Origin: Deltaproteobacteria bacterium
GTDB lineage: Bacteria; Lernaellota; Lernaellaia; JACKCT01
Direction: 5' to 3'
Assembly (NCBI GenBank): GCA_020845895.1
Contig: JADLEX010000106.1
Span: 1-40,686 of the forward strand
Length of the DNA: 40,686 bases
Shown here: positions 1 through 7,891 of the stretch, one piece after another
Position numbering within the stretch: position 1 is the stretch's first letter
Layout: each line of letters starts with the position of its first letter
The notes under the pieces: generated by a model
The model's input: only the letters and a program-made list of their open reading frames with translations
What the model was told of the DNA's origin: nothing
Databases searched by the model: none
Translations under genes and position numbers: made by a program

Positions 1-588
1 ATAATACGAATTTTCCCGCAGGGGCTTCCATGGCCGCAAATGCAGTTCCGTACCCTTGAGTTGCCACGTTACAGGAATATAGTCATCAGAATTAGACTGG
101 TATCCATAGTCATTGCCGCCGACTCGAACCAAGAACACGGAGTCGTCTCTTCCGGGTTCGCGTTCGTCGGGTAGCGAATTCGGGTCGACTTCCACCCCCG
201 TCGGGATGTAGATGTCCGCGAGCGTCGAGAAGCCGTCCAGCGTGTTCACGGCGTCCGCCATGAACGACGTCACGGGGCTCGACAGAAACGGACCGACCGG
301 AGCCGTCGTCGATGTGTCGATCTGAACGTGTTGCACGTTGGGATCGTCTTCGGATTCGACCAGATAGGCGTCATTCGGATAGATCGACGACGGGCTGTAC
401 GCGAACTCCGGCCCGTCCGGGCAGGGCTCGTCGTAGTGGAATTCACCCGGCCCATTGCCGATATCGTCGTCGTCCGCTTGATCGCCGGCGTCATCCGAGT
501 CGTCGTCATCGCCGGACGAACAGCCGACACCCGTCACGAACAGCGCCACGATCAGCCCGAACGCCAGCCACCACGTCGCCCTGCGCAT
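1..588 (-). CDS. Asp-rich lipoprotein, 3' end beyond window
   Basis: An open frame of 196 codons runs from an ATG at 588 off the window edge with no stop, so the protein is C-terminally incomplete. It starts with a signal peptide (basic MRR, hydrophobic stretch to about residue 22) and a Cys at residue 23 in the context GVGC, an imperfect lipobox. An Asp-rich linker (SSGDDDDSDD) follows, as is common in lipoproteins of this genome type. Around residues 110-135 it reads NTLDGFSTLADIYIP and then a VDPNSLP stretch, which resembles the N-terminal domain of large extracellular lipases/esterases of the VolA type. I suggest a surface lipoprotein, possibly a hydrolase. The catalytic part is outside the window, so the function is tentative. 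Confidence 0.8.
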   Translation of the reverse strand, partial: MRRATWWLAFGLIVALFVTGVGCSSGDDDDSDDAGDQADDDDIGNGPGEFHYDEPCPDGPEFAYSPSSIYPNDAYLVESEDDPNVQHVQIDTSTTAPVGPFLSSPVTSFMADAVNTLDGFSTLADIYIPTGVEVDPNSLPDEREPGRDDSVFLVRVGGNDYGYQSNSDDYIPVTWQLKGTELHLRPWKPLRENSYY

Positions 589-663
589 GTCATCCCTCAC
601 GGCGCGCTCACGGGCGCGCTTCGATCGACCCGGTCGTCACGGCGATTCGCCACGCGATTTGCC

Positions 664-692
664 TTGACGATCCGCGACACCGGGACTATCAA
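664..692 (+). promoter_or_regulatory. sigma-70-like promoter for the heme/oxidase assembly genes
   Basis: TTGACG (664-669) and TATCAA (687-692) are separated by 17 bp. They lie about 26 bp before the ATG at 718 in the 129-bp gap between divergent genes. Five of six -35 bases and four of six -10 bases match the consensus. The call rests on sequence match only. Confidence 0.45.
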
Positions 693-717
693 GTCCCCGC
701 CTTTCGAGTGCATTTCG

Positions 718-1200
718 ATGTCCAATTTGCCACCGGATCTGTCCGAAAACAACCGCGAGGGAACGCGCTCCGCGCGGCGCGTCGTGGTCGCCCTCATCCT
801 GGGCTCGATCGCCATCGGCGCGATCGCGTTCTGGCGCTATCGATCGTCCGAGGTCGTGCTTACGCGCGCGCGGATCGACATCGAGGCCAAGGGTCCGACG
901 CTGTCGCCGCCCGAGTGCGTGGAATCCGTCGTCGATTGGGCGCGCCATTGCGAGGCGATGAAGACGCTGTGCGACGCGTCGATGCCGCGCATGACCAAGA
1001 CGTGCGTCGAGGCGGCCGACCGCCGCGCGTATTGCGACGAACTCGGCCGCGACGCGTGGATGTCCGCCCGCTTCGGCTACGACGAGTGCGAGCGCCTCGG
1101 CGTCGACCGCACCGCGATGAAGGCGTGCGCGCTGGCCTATCGCTCCATCGCCAACCACTGCGAGACGCTCGCGGGTGAGGCCCCGAAAGAATCCCCATGA
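718..1200 (+). CDS. single-pass membrane protein with CX9C/CX10C cysteine pairs
   Basis: This 160-residue protein has a basic N-terminus, one membrane segment (about residues 21-38) and a soluble, helix-rich, probably periplasmic domain. The domain carries eight cysteines at 67, 78, 85, 96, 106, 124, 137 and 148. Three pairs are C-x10-C (67/78, 85/96, 137/148) and 96/106 is C-x9-C, the spacing that clamps helical hairpins by disulfides in eukaryotic twin-CX9C proteins. Its TGA overlaps the ATG of ctaA (ATGA), so the two are translationally coupled. That context suggests a role in cytochrome oxidase biogenesis. I recognise no named family. The start at 718 was chosen because it gives a normal N-in anchor; an upstream in-frame extension to 328 runs antisense to the lipoprotein gene. 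Confidence 0.75.
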   Translation: MSNLPPDLSENNREGTRSARRVVVALILGSIAIGAIAFWRYRSSEVVLTRARIDIEAKGPTLSPPECVESVVDWARHCEAMKTLCDASMPRMTKTCVEAADRRAYCDELGRDAWMSARFGYDECERLGVDRTAMKACALAYRSIANHCETLAGEAPKESP

Positions 1201-2078
1201 CGCTCTTTCGCTACGCCATCGCGCTCGTCGCCGTCACCTTTTTGCTGCTGCTCGTGGGCGGCACGGTCAATCCCACGGGCTCGTCGCTCGCCTGTCCCGA
1301 TTGGCCGCTGTGCTACGGCCAGGTCTTCCCCAAGATGGAAGGCGGTGTGCTGTTCGAACACACGCACCGGCTCGTCGCCACGCTCGTTGGCCTGATGACG
1401 ATCGGCCTCGCCGTCGCCATCGCGCGCACGCGGCGCGATGACCGCGACCTCGTGCGTCGCGGGTGGATCGCCCTCGGCCTCGTGATCGCGCAGGGCGTGC
1501 TCGGCGGCGTCACGGTGCTGCTCAAGCTCCCCCTGATCGTCTCGGCGACGCACCTCGCCCTCTCGATGTTTTTCTTTTGCTTTCTCATCGACATCGCGTT
1601 TCGGCTGTGGCCCGGCGCGTGGCCCGAGTCCGCGGGTGCGATCGACCGCACCGGCGCGGTGATCGGCGGGCTCGCGGTGTATTTTCAGATCGTGCTCGGC
1701 GCGCTCGTGCGGCACACCGAATCGGGCCGCGCGTGCGGTCAGGACTGGCTGCTATGCGGCGGCGAACTGTGGCCGGGCTACGGCCCCGCGCAGCTCCACA
1801 TGACGCACCGCCTCGTCGGCTACATCGTCTTCGTCATTCTGATGATCACCGGCGCGCGCATGCTGCGCGTCGCGAAGGCGAACAACCGACGTTTCGCGAA
1901 GATCCTCGCCATGACGATCCACCCGCTCATCGCGTTGCAAATCATTTTCGGGTGGCTGACCGTTTCGACGGGCATCGGCGTGCATCCCGTCGTCGCTCAC
2001 CTGGGCGGCGGCGCGGCGCTCCTCGCCGTACACTGGGCGGCATTTCTCGCGCTGGGGCCGAAGCCGGGGGCGCGCTGA
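1197..2078 (+). CDS. ctaA: heme A synthase, COX15/CtaA family
   Basis: This 293-residue polytopic membrane protein hydroxylates and oxidises the C8 methyl of heme O to make heme A for aa3-type oxidases. Visible family marks are the N-terminal segment with GGTVNPTGSSLACPDWPLCYG (a Cys pair at about 33/39), the EHTHR histidines (about 55/57), a second half repeating the pattern (RHTESGRACGQDWLLC, then HMTHR) and a C-terminal histidine before a Gly-rich helix (VVAHLGGG). Eight hydrophobic segments fit the two-fold repeated four-helix fold. It overlaps the preceding Cys-rich gene by 4 bp. The partner heme O synthase lies about 2.1 kb downstream, separated by an unrelated lipoprotein pair. Confidence 0.93.
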   Translation: MTLFRYAIALVAVTFLLLLVGGTVNPTGSSLACPDWPLCYGQVFPKMEGGVLFEHTHRLVATLVGLMTIGLAVAIARTRRDDRDLVRRGWIALGLVIAQGVLGGVTVLLKLPLIVSATHLALSMFFFCFLIDIAFRLWPGAWPESAGAIDRTGAVIGGLAVYFQIVLGALVRHTESGRACGQDWLLCGGELWPGYGPAQLHMTHRLVGYIVFVILMITGARMLRVAKANNRRFAKILAMTIHPLIALQIIFGWLTVSTGIGVHPVVAHLGGGAALLAVHWAAFLALGPKPGAR

Positions 2079-2089
2079 CGGTCCGCCGA

Positions 2090-2118
2090 TTCGCACATTT
2101 GTGTATTTGGCATACAAT
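2090..2118 (+). promoter_or_regulatory. candidate sigma-70 promoter for lipoprotein gene
   Basis: TTCGCA (2090-2095) and TACAAT (2113-2118) lie 17 bp apart in an AT-richer patch just after ctaA and 61 bp before the next start. The -10 has five of six consensus bases and the -35 four of six. Confidence 0.35.
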
Positions 2119-2179
2119 TTTTCTTGCAATACAGAATCACAGGCGGTAATCCTAAGACATGTCTGTCGGTGAATGAGCG

Positions 2180-3130
2180 ATGCCCAACCTGAACCCATTT
2201 CGCAAATTGCTGATCGGAATGAATCGGTCATTGAGCCTCCGCTGCGGTGCGACGTTCCTTTTCGTTGCCGCCGCGCTTGCCGGTCTTTCCGGATGCGCGG
2301 ACGACGTTGACGATTCAGAAGACGCGAACACCGACACCCCCATCTACATCGAGTGCTTCGAGGGGGAGACAGCGGCGGCCGAAACGTCCGCGCAGCAGCT
2401 TCCGCCGAAAGCGGAAGAAGACGGGGACTCTTCGGACTTCCCCGATGGATTGCCGGCGTGCCCGCCGTTTGATGACACGATGTTCTTCGCGACGCCTCCA
2501 ATCGAGGTTTACGAGCAGTTCGCCGAGGCCGTGTTCCCGGCGAAGTCGATCCCCTGCACCGTATTTCTGGACGACGACGAAGCGCAGCTCGATTGCCCAT
2601 TTGGCCTCGAAGTGCCGCTCACTTGGACATGGTCGGAGGGAAATTTTCCGTGTACGGACGGCGATGTGGTGCGCCTGTACATGGAATACGGGATGGACGA
2701 CCCGGCGAAACTTGCGGTGGCGATTTTTGATCTCGACGGTCGCCTGCTGATGCTGGCCGTTCCGTCGAGTTTCTTTTTTAACACATCCGAAATCGACTGT
2801 TGGAAGGTCGACGCCAAGGTCAATGTCAGTTATGTCGACGGGTACACCTGCGAATATGATTTGGATGATGCGCCGCCGATCGCGTGGCCGGATCCTTCTG
2901 AGCCGGATTGTTGTAACTGGACACGCGTTTTCGGCCTGTCGGGATCTGGTCATTTCGACGAGATCGAATGGACCTTGAATTACCCCGGCGATATTTCCAC
3001 GAGTGATGACGGAGGTTATTATGTTTCGATACCCGTCAATTACTCGGGGGAGGTCTACGATGAGGAAATGCCGGACTTCGTCAACATCAAGCAGAAGTTT
3101 TCGCTCCAAATTGTTCGGCGTTGGGATTAG
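2180..3130 (+). CDS. hypothetical lipoprotein, intact member of a tandem pair
   Basis: This 316-residue protein has a signal peptide and a good lipobox (LSGC, Cys39 counted from 2180), followed by an acidic linker (DDVDDSEDAN) and a soluble domain. I do not recognise the domain. It contains conserved-looking blocks such as ECFEGETAAAETSAQQLPPK and PPIEVYEQFAEAVFP, and ends FSLQIVRRWD. An in-frame ATG at 2219 would give a more typical signal peptide and may be the true start; neither has a strong ribosome-binding site. The following locus (3210-4109) is a tandem copy of the same gene, nearly identical over 2348-2640 of this copy but broken. It lies between ctaA and ctaB, yet nothing in the sequence ties it to heme synthesis. 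Confidence 0.8.
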   Translation: MPNLNPFRKLLIGMNRSLSLRCGATFLFVAAALAGLSGCADDVDDSEDANTDTPIYIECFEGETAAAETSAQQLPPKAEEDGDSSDFPDGLPACPPFDDTMFFATPPIEVYEQFAEAVFPAKSIPCTVFLDDDEAQLDCPFGLEVPLTWTWSEGNFPCTDGDVVRLYMEYGMDDPAKLAVAIFDLDGRLLMLAVPSSFFFNTSEIDCWKVDAKVNVSYVDGYTCEYDLDDAPPIAWPDPSEPDCCNWTRVFGLSGSGHFDEIEWTLNYPGDISTSDDGGYYVSIPVNYSGEVYDEEMPDFVNIKQKFSLQIVRRWD

Positions 3131-3209
3131 AATTCTTTTGAGGAAGGCGTCGACCGGATTTCGGCGGCGACGCGATGATCCAATGGAACGTCGATGAAAG
3201 GCTCGCGGG

Positions 3210-4109
3210 ATGAGGCGGACAACGGTCGAAGAGGTTATCGCGACGTCTCTCTTCATCCCGCTGGCGATTTGCTTCATGCTCGGATGCAGCGAAGAGGACT
3301 CCGGCACCCGTGACGGCGAGGCCGACTCTTCCCTTTAAATCGAGTGTTTCGAGGGGGAAACAGCGGCGGCCGAAACGTCCGCGCAACAACTCCCGCCGAA
3401 AACAGAGGGAGAAGAGGAATCTTCGGACTTCCCCGATGGATTACCGGAGTGTCCGCCGTTCGACGACACGATGTTCTTCTAGACGCCTCCAATCGAGGTT
3501 TACGAGCAGTTCGCCGAAGCCATGTTCCCCGCGAAGTCGATCCCCTGCACCGTCTTTCTCGACGGCGGCGAAGCACAGCTCGATTGCCCGCTTGGACCGC
3601 CCGTGGCTCTCGCGTGGACGTGGCCGGACGGCCGTTTCCCATTCGACGACGGCGACGTGGTGCGCCTCTACATGGAATACGGTGCGTACGACCCACCGAC
3701 GTACAGCATGGCGGTTTTCGGTCTGGATGAAAGTCTGCTTGTCTTGGCGACACCGGATTACCATCTGTTTTCTTCTCCGAAAATCGACTGCCGCGACGTG
3801 GACGCCGATGTCGAGACCGACTATGCGTGCGAGTACCAGATCGCCGACGCACCGCCGCGAAATTGGCCGGAGGATGACGGCGTCAATGATTGGACCCGAG
3901 TTTTCGGGCATTCGGTGTCGGGTCAATTCATGGACCTGGCTTGGACGCTGGAGAACCCGGCGGAGGTCGCAGCCACCGAAGACGGTGGCTACCTGGCCAT
4001 CGCACCCGTCGCCTACATGGGCACCTTTTTTGCCGACGACGATATCGTCGATAAGGGTGACGTGGGTCGGCACGAGTTCCGGCTCCAGCTTGTCCGGCGC
4101 TGGGACTGA
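3210..4109 (+). pseudogene. tandem lipoprotein copy with two in-frame stops
   Basis: An ATG at 3210 opens a signal peptide and lipobox (MLGC) in frame with sequence homologous to the preceding lipoprotein. The frame is cut by TAA at 3336-3338, where the intact copy has TAC just before IECFEG, and by TAG at 3480-3482, where the intact copy has GCG. After each stop the same frame continues with full similarity to the natural C-terminus (QLVRRWD, TGA ending at 4109) and there is no frameshift. The section equivalent to 2348-2640 is nearly identical between copies; the rest has diverged, which suggests recent gene conversion or a mosaic duplication. A shorter product from the ATG at 3522 would lack a signal peptide. 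Two independent nonsense changes make this a pseudogene, unless stops are read through. Confidence 0.8.
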
Positions 4110-4186
4110 GCGACACGCATTAGCGGGATTGCGCCCGCGAAGCCTTTTCCCGATAATCCGCGCTCGTTTGGCCCGGCCGGATCACG

Positions 4187-5065
4187 ATGACCCGCACGAC
4201 CCCGAAATTTACCCCGCAGGGCGACCTCGTCGCGCTCGCGAAGCCGCCGATCACGCTCATGTCCGTTTTCATGGCGTGGGGCGGCATGGCGCTCGCGCCC
4301 GGCGACGCGCCGTGGTCCGTGCGCGCCTTCGCGCTGCTGGGCACCGCGCTGGCGGTGGCGTCGGCGCACGCGCTCAACATGGCGATCGAACGCGACACCG
4401 ACGGACTCATGGAACGCACCCGGCTGCGTCCCCTGCCCGACCGACGCATGCGTCCGGCGACCGCCATCGCGTTCGGCGTGGTCACCGGCGTCGCGGGGGT
4501 GGCAATCCTCGCGCTCTTCGTCAACACGCTGACCGCCCTGCTCGGCGCGGGGGCTTTGCTGCTCTACGCGTTCGTTTACACGCCGCTCAAGCGGGTGACG
4601 CCGTTGGCGCTGGAGATCGGCGCGGTGGCGGGCGCGATGCCGCCGCTGATGGGCTGGGCCGCGGTGACCGGCACGCTCGACGCGCCGGGGCTCATCCTCT
4701 TCGCCATCATGACCGTGTGGCAGCTTCCGCACTTCATCGCGATCACCATCTATCGCCGCGACGAATATGCCGCCGCCGGCATCCGCACGACGAGCGTGGT
4801 GAAAGGCGAGCGCGCGGCCAAGATTCAGGCGCTCGTGTGGGCGTCGTCGCTCGTGCCGTTGTCGATTTTGCTCGTGCCGCTGGGATACGGCTCGTATCTC
4901 TACCTGTGCGTCGCGCTGGCGCTCGGTCTCGGCTTCGCGGGCATCGCCGCGCGGGGGCTGCGCGCCGAGGCGGGCGTGCGTTGGGCCAAGGGGCTCTTTC
5001 GCGCGTCGCTCGCGTATCTTCCGCTGCTCACGCTCGGCCTCGTCGCCGATCACCTGATTCGCTGA
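4187..5065 (+). CDS. ctaB: heme O synthase (protoheme IX farnesyltransferase)
   Basis: This 292-residue UbiA-superfamily membrane prenyltransferase adds the farnesyl chain to protoheme, giving heme O, the substrate of CtaA. The first Asp-rich prenyl-diphosphate motif is at about residues 64-84 (NMAIERDTDGLMERT, then RPLP), exactly the CyoE/CtaB pattern. The second is in the loop around YTPLKR (about 129) and the segment after it. Seven to nine hydrophobic helices fill the rest. The ABC exporter genes follow 21 bp downstream on the same strand, so it probably heads or continues an operon with them and the SCO-like gene. Confidence 0.94.
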   Translation: MTRTTPKFTPQGDLVALAKPPITLMSVFMAWGGMALAPGDAPWSVRAFALLGTALAVASAHALNMAIERDTDGLMERTRLRPLPDRRMRPATAIAFGVVTGVAGVAILALFVNTLTALLGAGALLLYAFVYTPLKRVTPLALEIGAVAGAMPPLMGWAAVTGTLDAPGLILFAIMTVWQLPHFIAITIYRRDEYAAAGIRTTSVVKGERAAKIQALVWASSLVPLSILLVPLGYGSYLYLCVALALGLGFAGIAARGLRAEAGVRWAKGLFRASLAYLPLLTLGLVADHLIR

Positions 5066-5086
5066 CCGACGAGTGGAACGCGACGC

Positions 5087-6058
5087 ATGACCAGCCCGAC
5101 CAACGAAACCCGACTCTCCGTGACCGGCCTCGCCCATGCCTATGGGCGGCGCGAGGTGCTGCGCGGGCTCGACTTCGAGGTGCGTCGCGGGGAGGTCTTC
5201 GGTCTGCTCGGACCGAACGGCTCGGGCAAATCGACCGCGATGGCGATTCTCGCCGGACTGATCGAACGCAAGGGCGGCGAGGTCTTGCTCGACGGTCGGC
5301 CGTGGAATCTGCGCGACGCCGCGTTCCGCGCGCGCATCGGTGTCGTGTTTCAAAACCCCGGCCTCGACGCCAAGCTGACCGCGCTCGAAAATCTCGGCCT
5401 CGCGGCGCGGCTTTACGGATTCTCGCGAAGCGAATCGCTCGAGCGCGCGCGGATCGCCATGACGCGGGCCGGTCTCGAAGACCGGGGCGGAGACGCGGTG
5501 GGCACGCTGTCCGGCGGCATGCGGCGTCGCGTCGATATCGCCCGCGCGCTGCTGCACGACCCCGACCTGCTGCTGATGGACGAGCCGACCGCCGGGCTCG
5601 ACGAGGCGTCGTTTCGCGCCACGTGGCAGCGGCTCGAAAGGATGCGCGGCGAGCGCGACCTCACGGTCCTCCTCGCCACGCACCGCCCCGAAGAGGCCGA
5701 GCGCTGCGACCGGCTCGCGATCATCCACGAGGGACGCGCGGCCATCGTCGACACCCCCGCGGCGCTCAAGGCGCGCGTGGCCTCCGATGTCGTCGTCCTT
5801 CGCGGCGAAGGCATGGCCCGGCTTGCCGCACCGATCGCCGAACGGTTCGGCGTCGAGGCGCTGTACGACGCCGAGGACGACGAACTGGTGATCGACGCCG
5901 AGCGCGGCCACGAGCTGGTCCCGCGCCTCGTCGAGGCGTATCCCGGCGGGCGTTTGACGTCGGTGAGCCTGCGTCACCCGAGCCTGGCGGACGTTTTCCT
6001 GAAGGTCACCGGCCACGCGCTCGGGGTCGAGATCGCGGACGGGGGCGGCCATGCTTAA
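5087..6058 (+). CDS. ABC transporter ATP-binding protein
   Basis: This 323-residue nucleotide-binding subunit has every expected motif: Walker A GPNGSGKST (about 42-50), Q-loop Gln at about 89, signature LSGGM (141-145), Walker B LLLMDE (161-166) and the switch His in LLATHRP (about 199). The C-terminal 100 residues form an extra domain as in DrrA/NodI/CcmA-type exporters. It overlaps the permease gene by 8 bp. The setting among ctaB, ctaA and an SCO-like gene suggests the exporter serves cytochrome oxidase assembly (a heme, copper or thiol compound), as annotated for similar clusters in other proteobacteria. The substrate cannot be read from the sequence. Confidence 0.9.
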   Translation: MTSPTNETRLSVTGLAHAYGRREVLRGLDFEVRRGEVFGLLGPNGSGKSTAMAILAGLIERKGGEVLLDGRPWNLRDAAFRARIGVVFQNPGLDAKLTALENLGLAARLYGFSRSESLERARIAMTRAGLEDRGGDAVGTLSGGMRRRVDIARALLHDPDLLLMDEPTAGLDEASFRATWQRLERMRGERDLTVLLATHRPEEAERCDRLAIIHEGRAAIVDTPAALKARVASDVVVLRGEGMARLAAPIAERFGVEALYDAEDDELVIDAERGHELVPRLVEAYPGGRLTSVSLRHPSLADVFLKVTGHALGVEIADGGGHA

Positions 6059-6830
6059 CGCCTACGATCGCGGCACGGCGTATGCGCTCTGGGCGCGCGA
6101 CATGCTGCGCCTGAAGAAGGAGCGCTCTCGCTGGCTCGGCGTCGTCGCGCAACCGCTGCTCTTCTGGGCGGTGATCGGCGGCGGCATCGGGCGCAATTTT
6201 TCGGTCGGCGGCGAACCCACGAGCTATCTCGCGTTCTTCTACCCCGGCGTGCTCGTCATGGTGATTCTCTTCACCACGATTTTTTCGACGATCTCGATCA
6301 TCGAGGATCGCCAAAGCGGATTTTTGCAGGGCGTGATGATTGGCCCCGGCTCGCGCGCGTCGGTGGTGGCGGGAAAGATCGCGGGCGTCACGACGCTCGT
6401 GGTCATGCAGTGCGCGCTGTTCATTCTCCTCGCGCCGGCGGCCGGATTCGCGTGGGCGTCGATCCACTGGCTCGCGCTCGTCGCGGCGATCGTGCTGGGG
6501 TGCGTGATGCTCACGGGCATCACGTTCATCATGGCGTGGGCGCTGCCGTCGTCGCAGGCGTATCACGCGATCATGAGCGTCGTGCTGATTCCGCTGTGGG
6601 TCGTCTCCGGCGCGATGTTCCCCGCGGGCGAATCGTGGATCGGTCGCATCATGCACCTGAATCCGATGACGTGGATGGTGAACGCGGTGCGTTTCGCCGT
6701 GTCGGGCGGCTCCACCGGCACGGGGACCTTCGACGCGGGCGCGACGTTTGCGATCCTCGCGATGCTCGCGGCGGTTTCGTTTTTCGCCGCCGTGTTCGTG
6801 GCTCAAAAGACTCCGGCGCGCCGGGACTGA
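6051..6830 (+). CDS. ABC-2 type transporter permease
   Basis: This 259-residue protein has six predicted membrane helices and the ABC-2 architecture. There is a short cytoplasmic N-terminus, then helices near residues 30-48, 60-80, 105-130, 137-160, 170-190 and 230-250. A conserved loop (PLWVVSGAMFP, then LNPMTWMVNAVR) is typical of DrrB/NodJ-like permeases. It is translationally coupled to the ATPase upstream (8-bp overlap) and followed 14 bp later by the SCO-like gene. Together the two subunits would form a homodimeric-type exporter in the inner membrane. Confidence 0.9.
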   Translation: MLNAYDRGTAYALWARDMLRLKKERSRWLGVVAQPLLFWAVIGGGIGRNFSVGGEPTSYLAFFYPGVLVMVILFTTIFSTISIIEDRQSGFLQGVMIGPGSRASVVAGKIAGVTTLVVMQCALFILLAPAAGFAWASIHWLALVAAIVLGCVMLTGITFIMAWALPSSQAYHAIMSVVLIPLWVVSGAMFPAGESWIGRIMHLNPMTWMVNAVRFAVSGGSTGTGTFDAGATFAILAMLAAVSFFAAVFVAQKTPARRD

Positions 6831-6844
6831 TCGGGCGAAGGAAC

Positions 6845-7507
6845 ATGCCCATCCCTCCGACCGACGACGAACGCGTCCCCTTCTGGAGAAACCTGTGGGT
6901 GTGGGCGGGGATCGTCGGCATCGTGTCGATCACGCTCACGCGTCCGTGCCTGCGCCGGGTTCCCGAGCCGCCGCCGCCCGGCCCGGCGATCTCGGCCTTC
7001 GCCTTCCACGATACCGGCGGCGCGCCTCTCACGATCGAGGACCTGCGCGGGCAGGTTTGGGTCGCGTCCGTCACGGCGAAAGACTGCTCGTCCTGCGCGC
7101 GCGCGCAAGGAGCGATGCGCCGATTACAGGACCTCTTCGAGCGCGACCGCATCGACGTGCGCCTCGTCACTTTCGTGGCCGAGTCGGCGGGGAGCGATCC
7201 GGCCCGCGTGCGTGAGGACGAACGGCGTTTCGGCGCGATTGCGCCGCGTTGGCGTTTCGCGGTCGATGCATCGGGCGCGGTGAACGCGTGGGCGCCGGGC
7301 GTTGTCTCGCTCGTCGCCGATCCCGCGCGCGTCTATCGAGGGCCCGGCGATTCGTGGTTCGGCGCGAACGCACTCGTTCTCGTGGATCGCGACGGACGCA
7401 CCCGCGGCGTGTACGGCACCGACGACTTGGGCGTGGACGAGGTGTACTACCGCGCGCAGCACGTGCTGAAGGAGAAGTCGGCGGTGACGGGCGCGGAGCG
7501 CGATTAA
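6845..7507 (+). CDS. SCO1/SenC-like thioredoxin-fold protein with CxxC
   Basis: This 220-residue protein has one N-terminal membrane anchor (about residues 15-32) and a periplasmic thioredoxin fold of SCO type. It shows DLRGQVWVASVTAKDCSSC at the redox site, an RW block and a LVDRDGRTRGVYGTDD C-terminal block. Typical SCO proteins bind copper through CxxxC plus a distal His before the LVD strand. Here the motif is CSSC (Cys81/Cys84) and the distal position reads GDSWFGANALVLVD, with no His. It may therefore be a thiol reductase or degenerate chaperone in CuA-centre assembly rather than a classic copper donor. The gene sits 14 bp after the ABC permease, and its TAA shares a base with the next ATG. 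Confidence 0.8.
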   Translation: MPIPPTDDERVPFWRNLWVWAGIVGIVSITLTRPCLRRVPEPPPPGPAISAFAFHDTGGAPLTIEDLRGQVWVASVTAKDCSSCARAQGAMRRLQDLFERDRIDVRLVTFVAESAGSDPARVREDERRFGAIAPRWRFAVDASGAVNAWAPGVVSLVADPARVYRGPGDSWFGANALVLVDRDGRTRGVYGTDDLGVDEVYYRAQHVLKEKSAVTGAERD

Positions 7508-7869
7508 TGGCGTGGCATCCGCCGCCGCTATCCCACTGGCTGTCCCTTTATCTGAAGACGCTCGCCATCGAGATCCCGATTTACGCGCTGCTCTCGCGAC
7601 CCATTGTCGCCCCGTCGCGGGCGATCCTCGCCGCCGTTCTCTGCTCCACCATCACGCATCCGATTCTGATCTACGGCTGGCCGCGCCTGATGCCGGATTA
7701 TCAAACCTACATCGTCAGCGGAGAGATTCTCGTGGCGATCGTGGAGAGTACGATCTTCTACATTGTCGCGAGGCCGATCTCTTGGTCCCGCGCGATCGCG
7801 GCGTCGTTCATGGCCAACGGGGCGAGCTTCGGGATCGGTGTGCTCGTTTCCCATTTGAGCAGAGGGTGA
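7507..7869 (+). CDS. small polytopic membrane protein
   Basis: This 120-residue protein begins at an ATG overlapping the stop of the SCO-like gene (TAATG), which implies coupled translation. Three or four hydrophobic helices are visible (about 16-32, 35-55, 68-88, 95-115) with few charged residues. I recognise no family. Its place as the last gene of the ctaB-ABC-SCO operon makes an accessory role in respiratory complex assembly plausible. The next gene is convergent and ends 22 bp away. Confidence 0.75.
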   Translation: MAWHPPPLSHWLSLYLKTLAIEIPIYALLSRPIVAPSRAILAAVLCSTITHPILIYGWPRLMPDYQTYIVSGEILVAIVESTIFYIVARPISWSRAIAASFMANGASFGIGVLVSHLSRG

Positions 7870-7891
7870 GGTCTTCGCGCTCCCCGGGCGT

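Noticed and set aside
4013-6052. A 679-codon open frame antisense to ctaB and the ABC genes
   Set aside because: It is a high-GC shadow of well-supported genes. The product is Arg/Glu/His-rich without domains, and the plus-strand genes carry complete family motifs.
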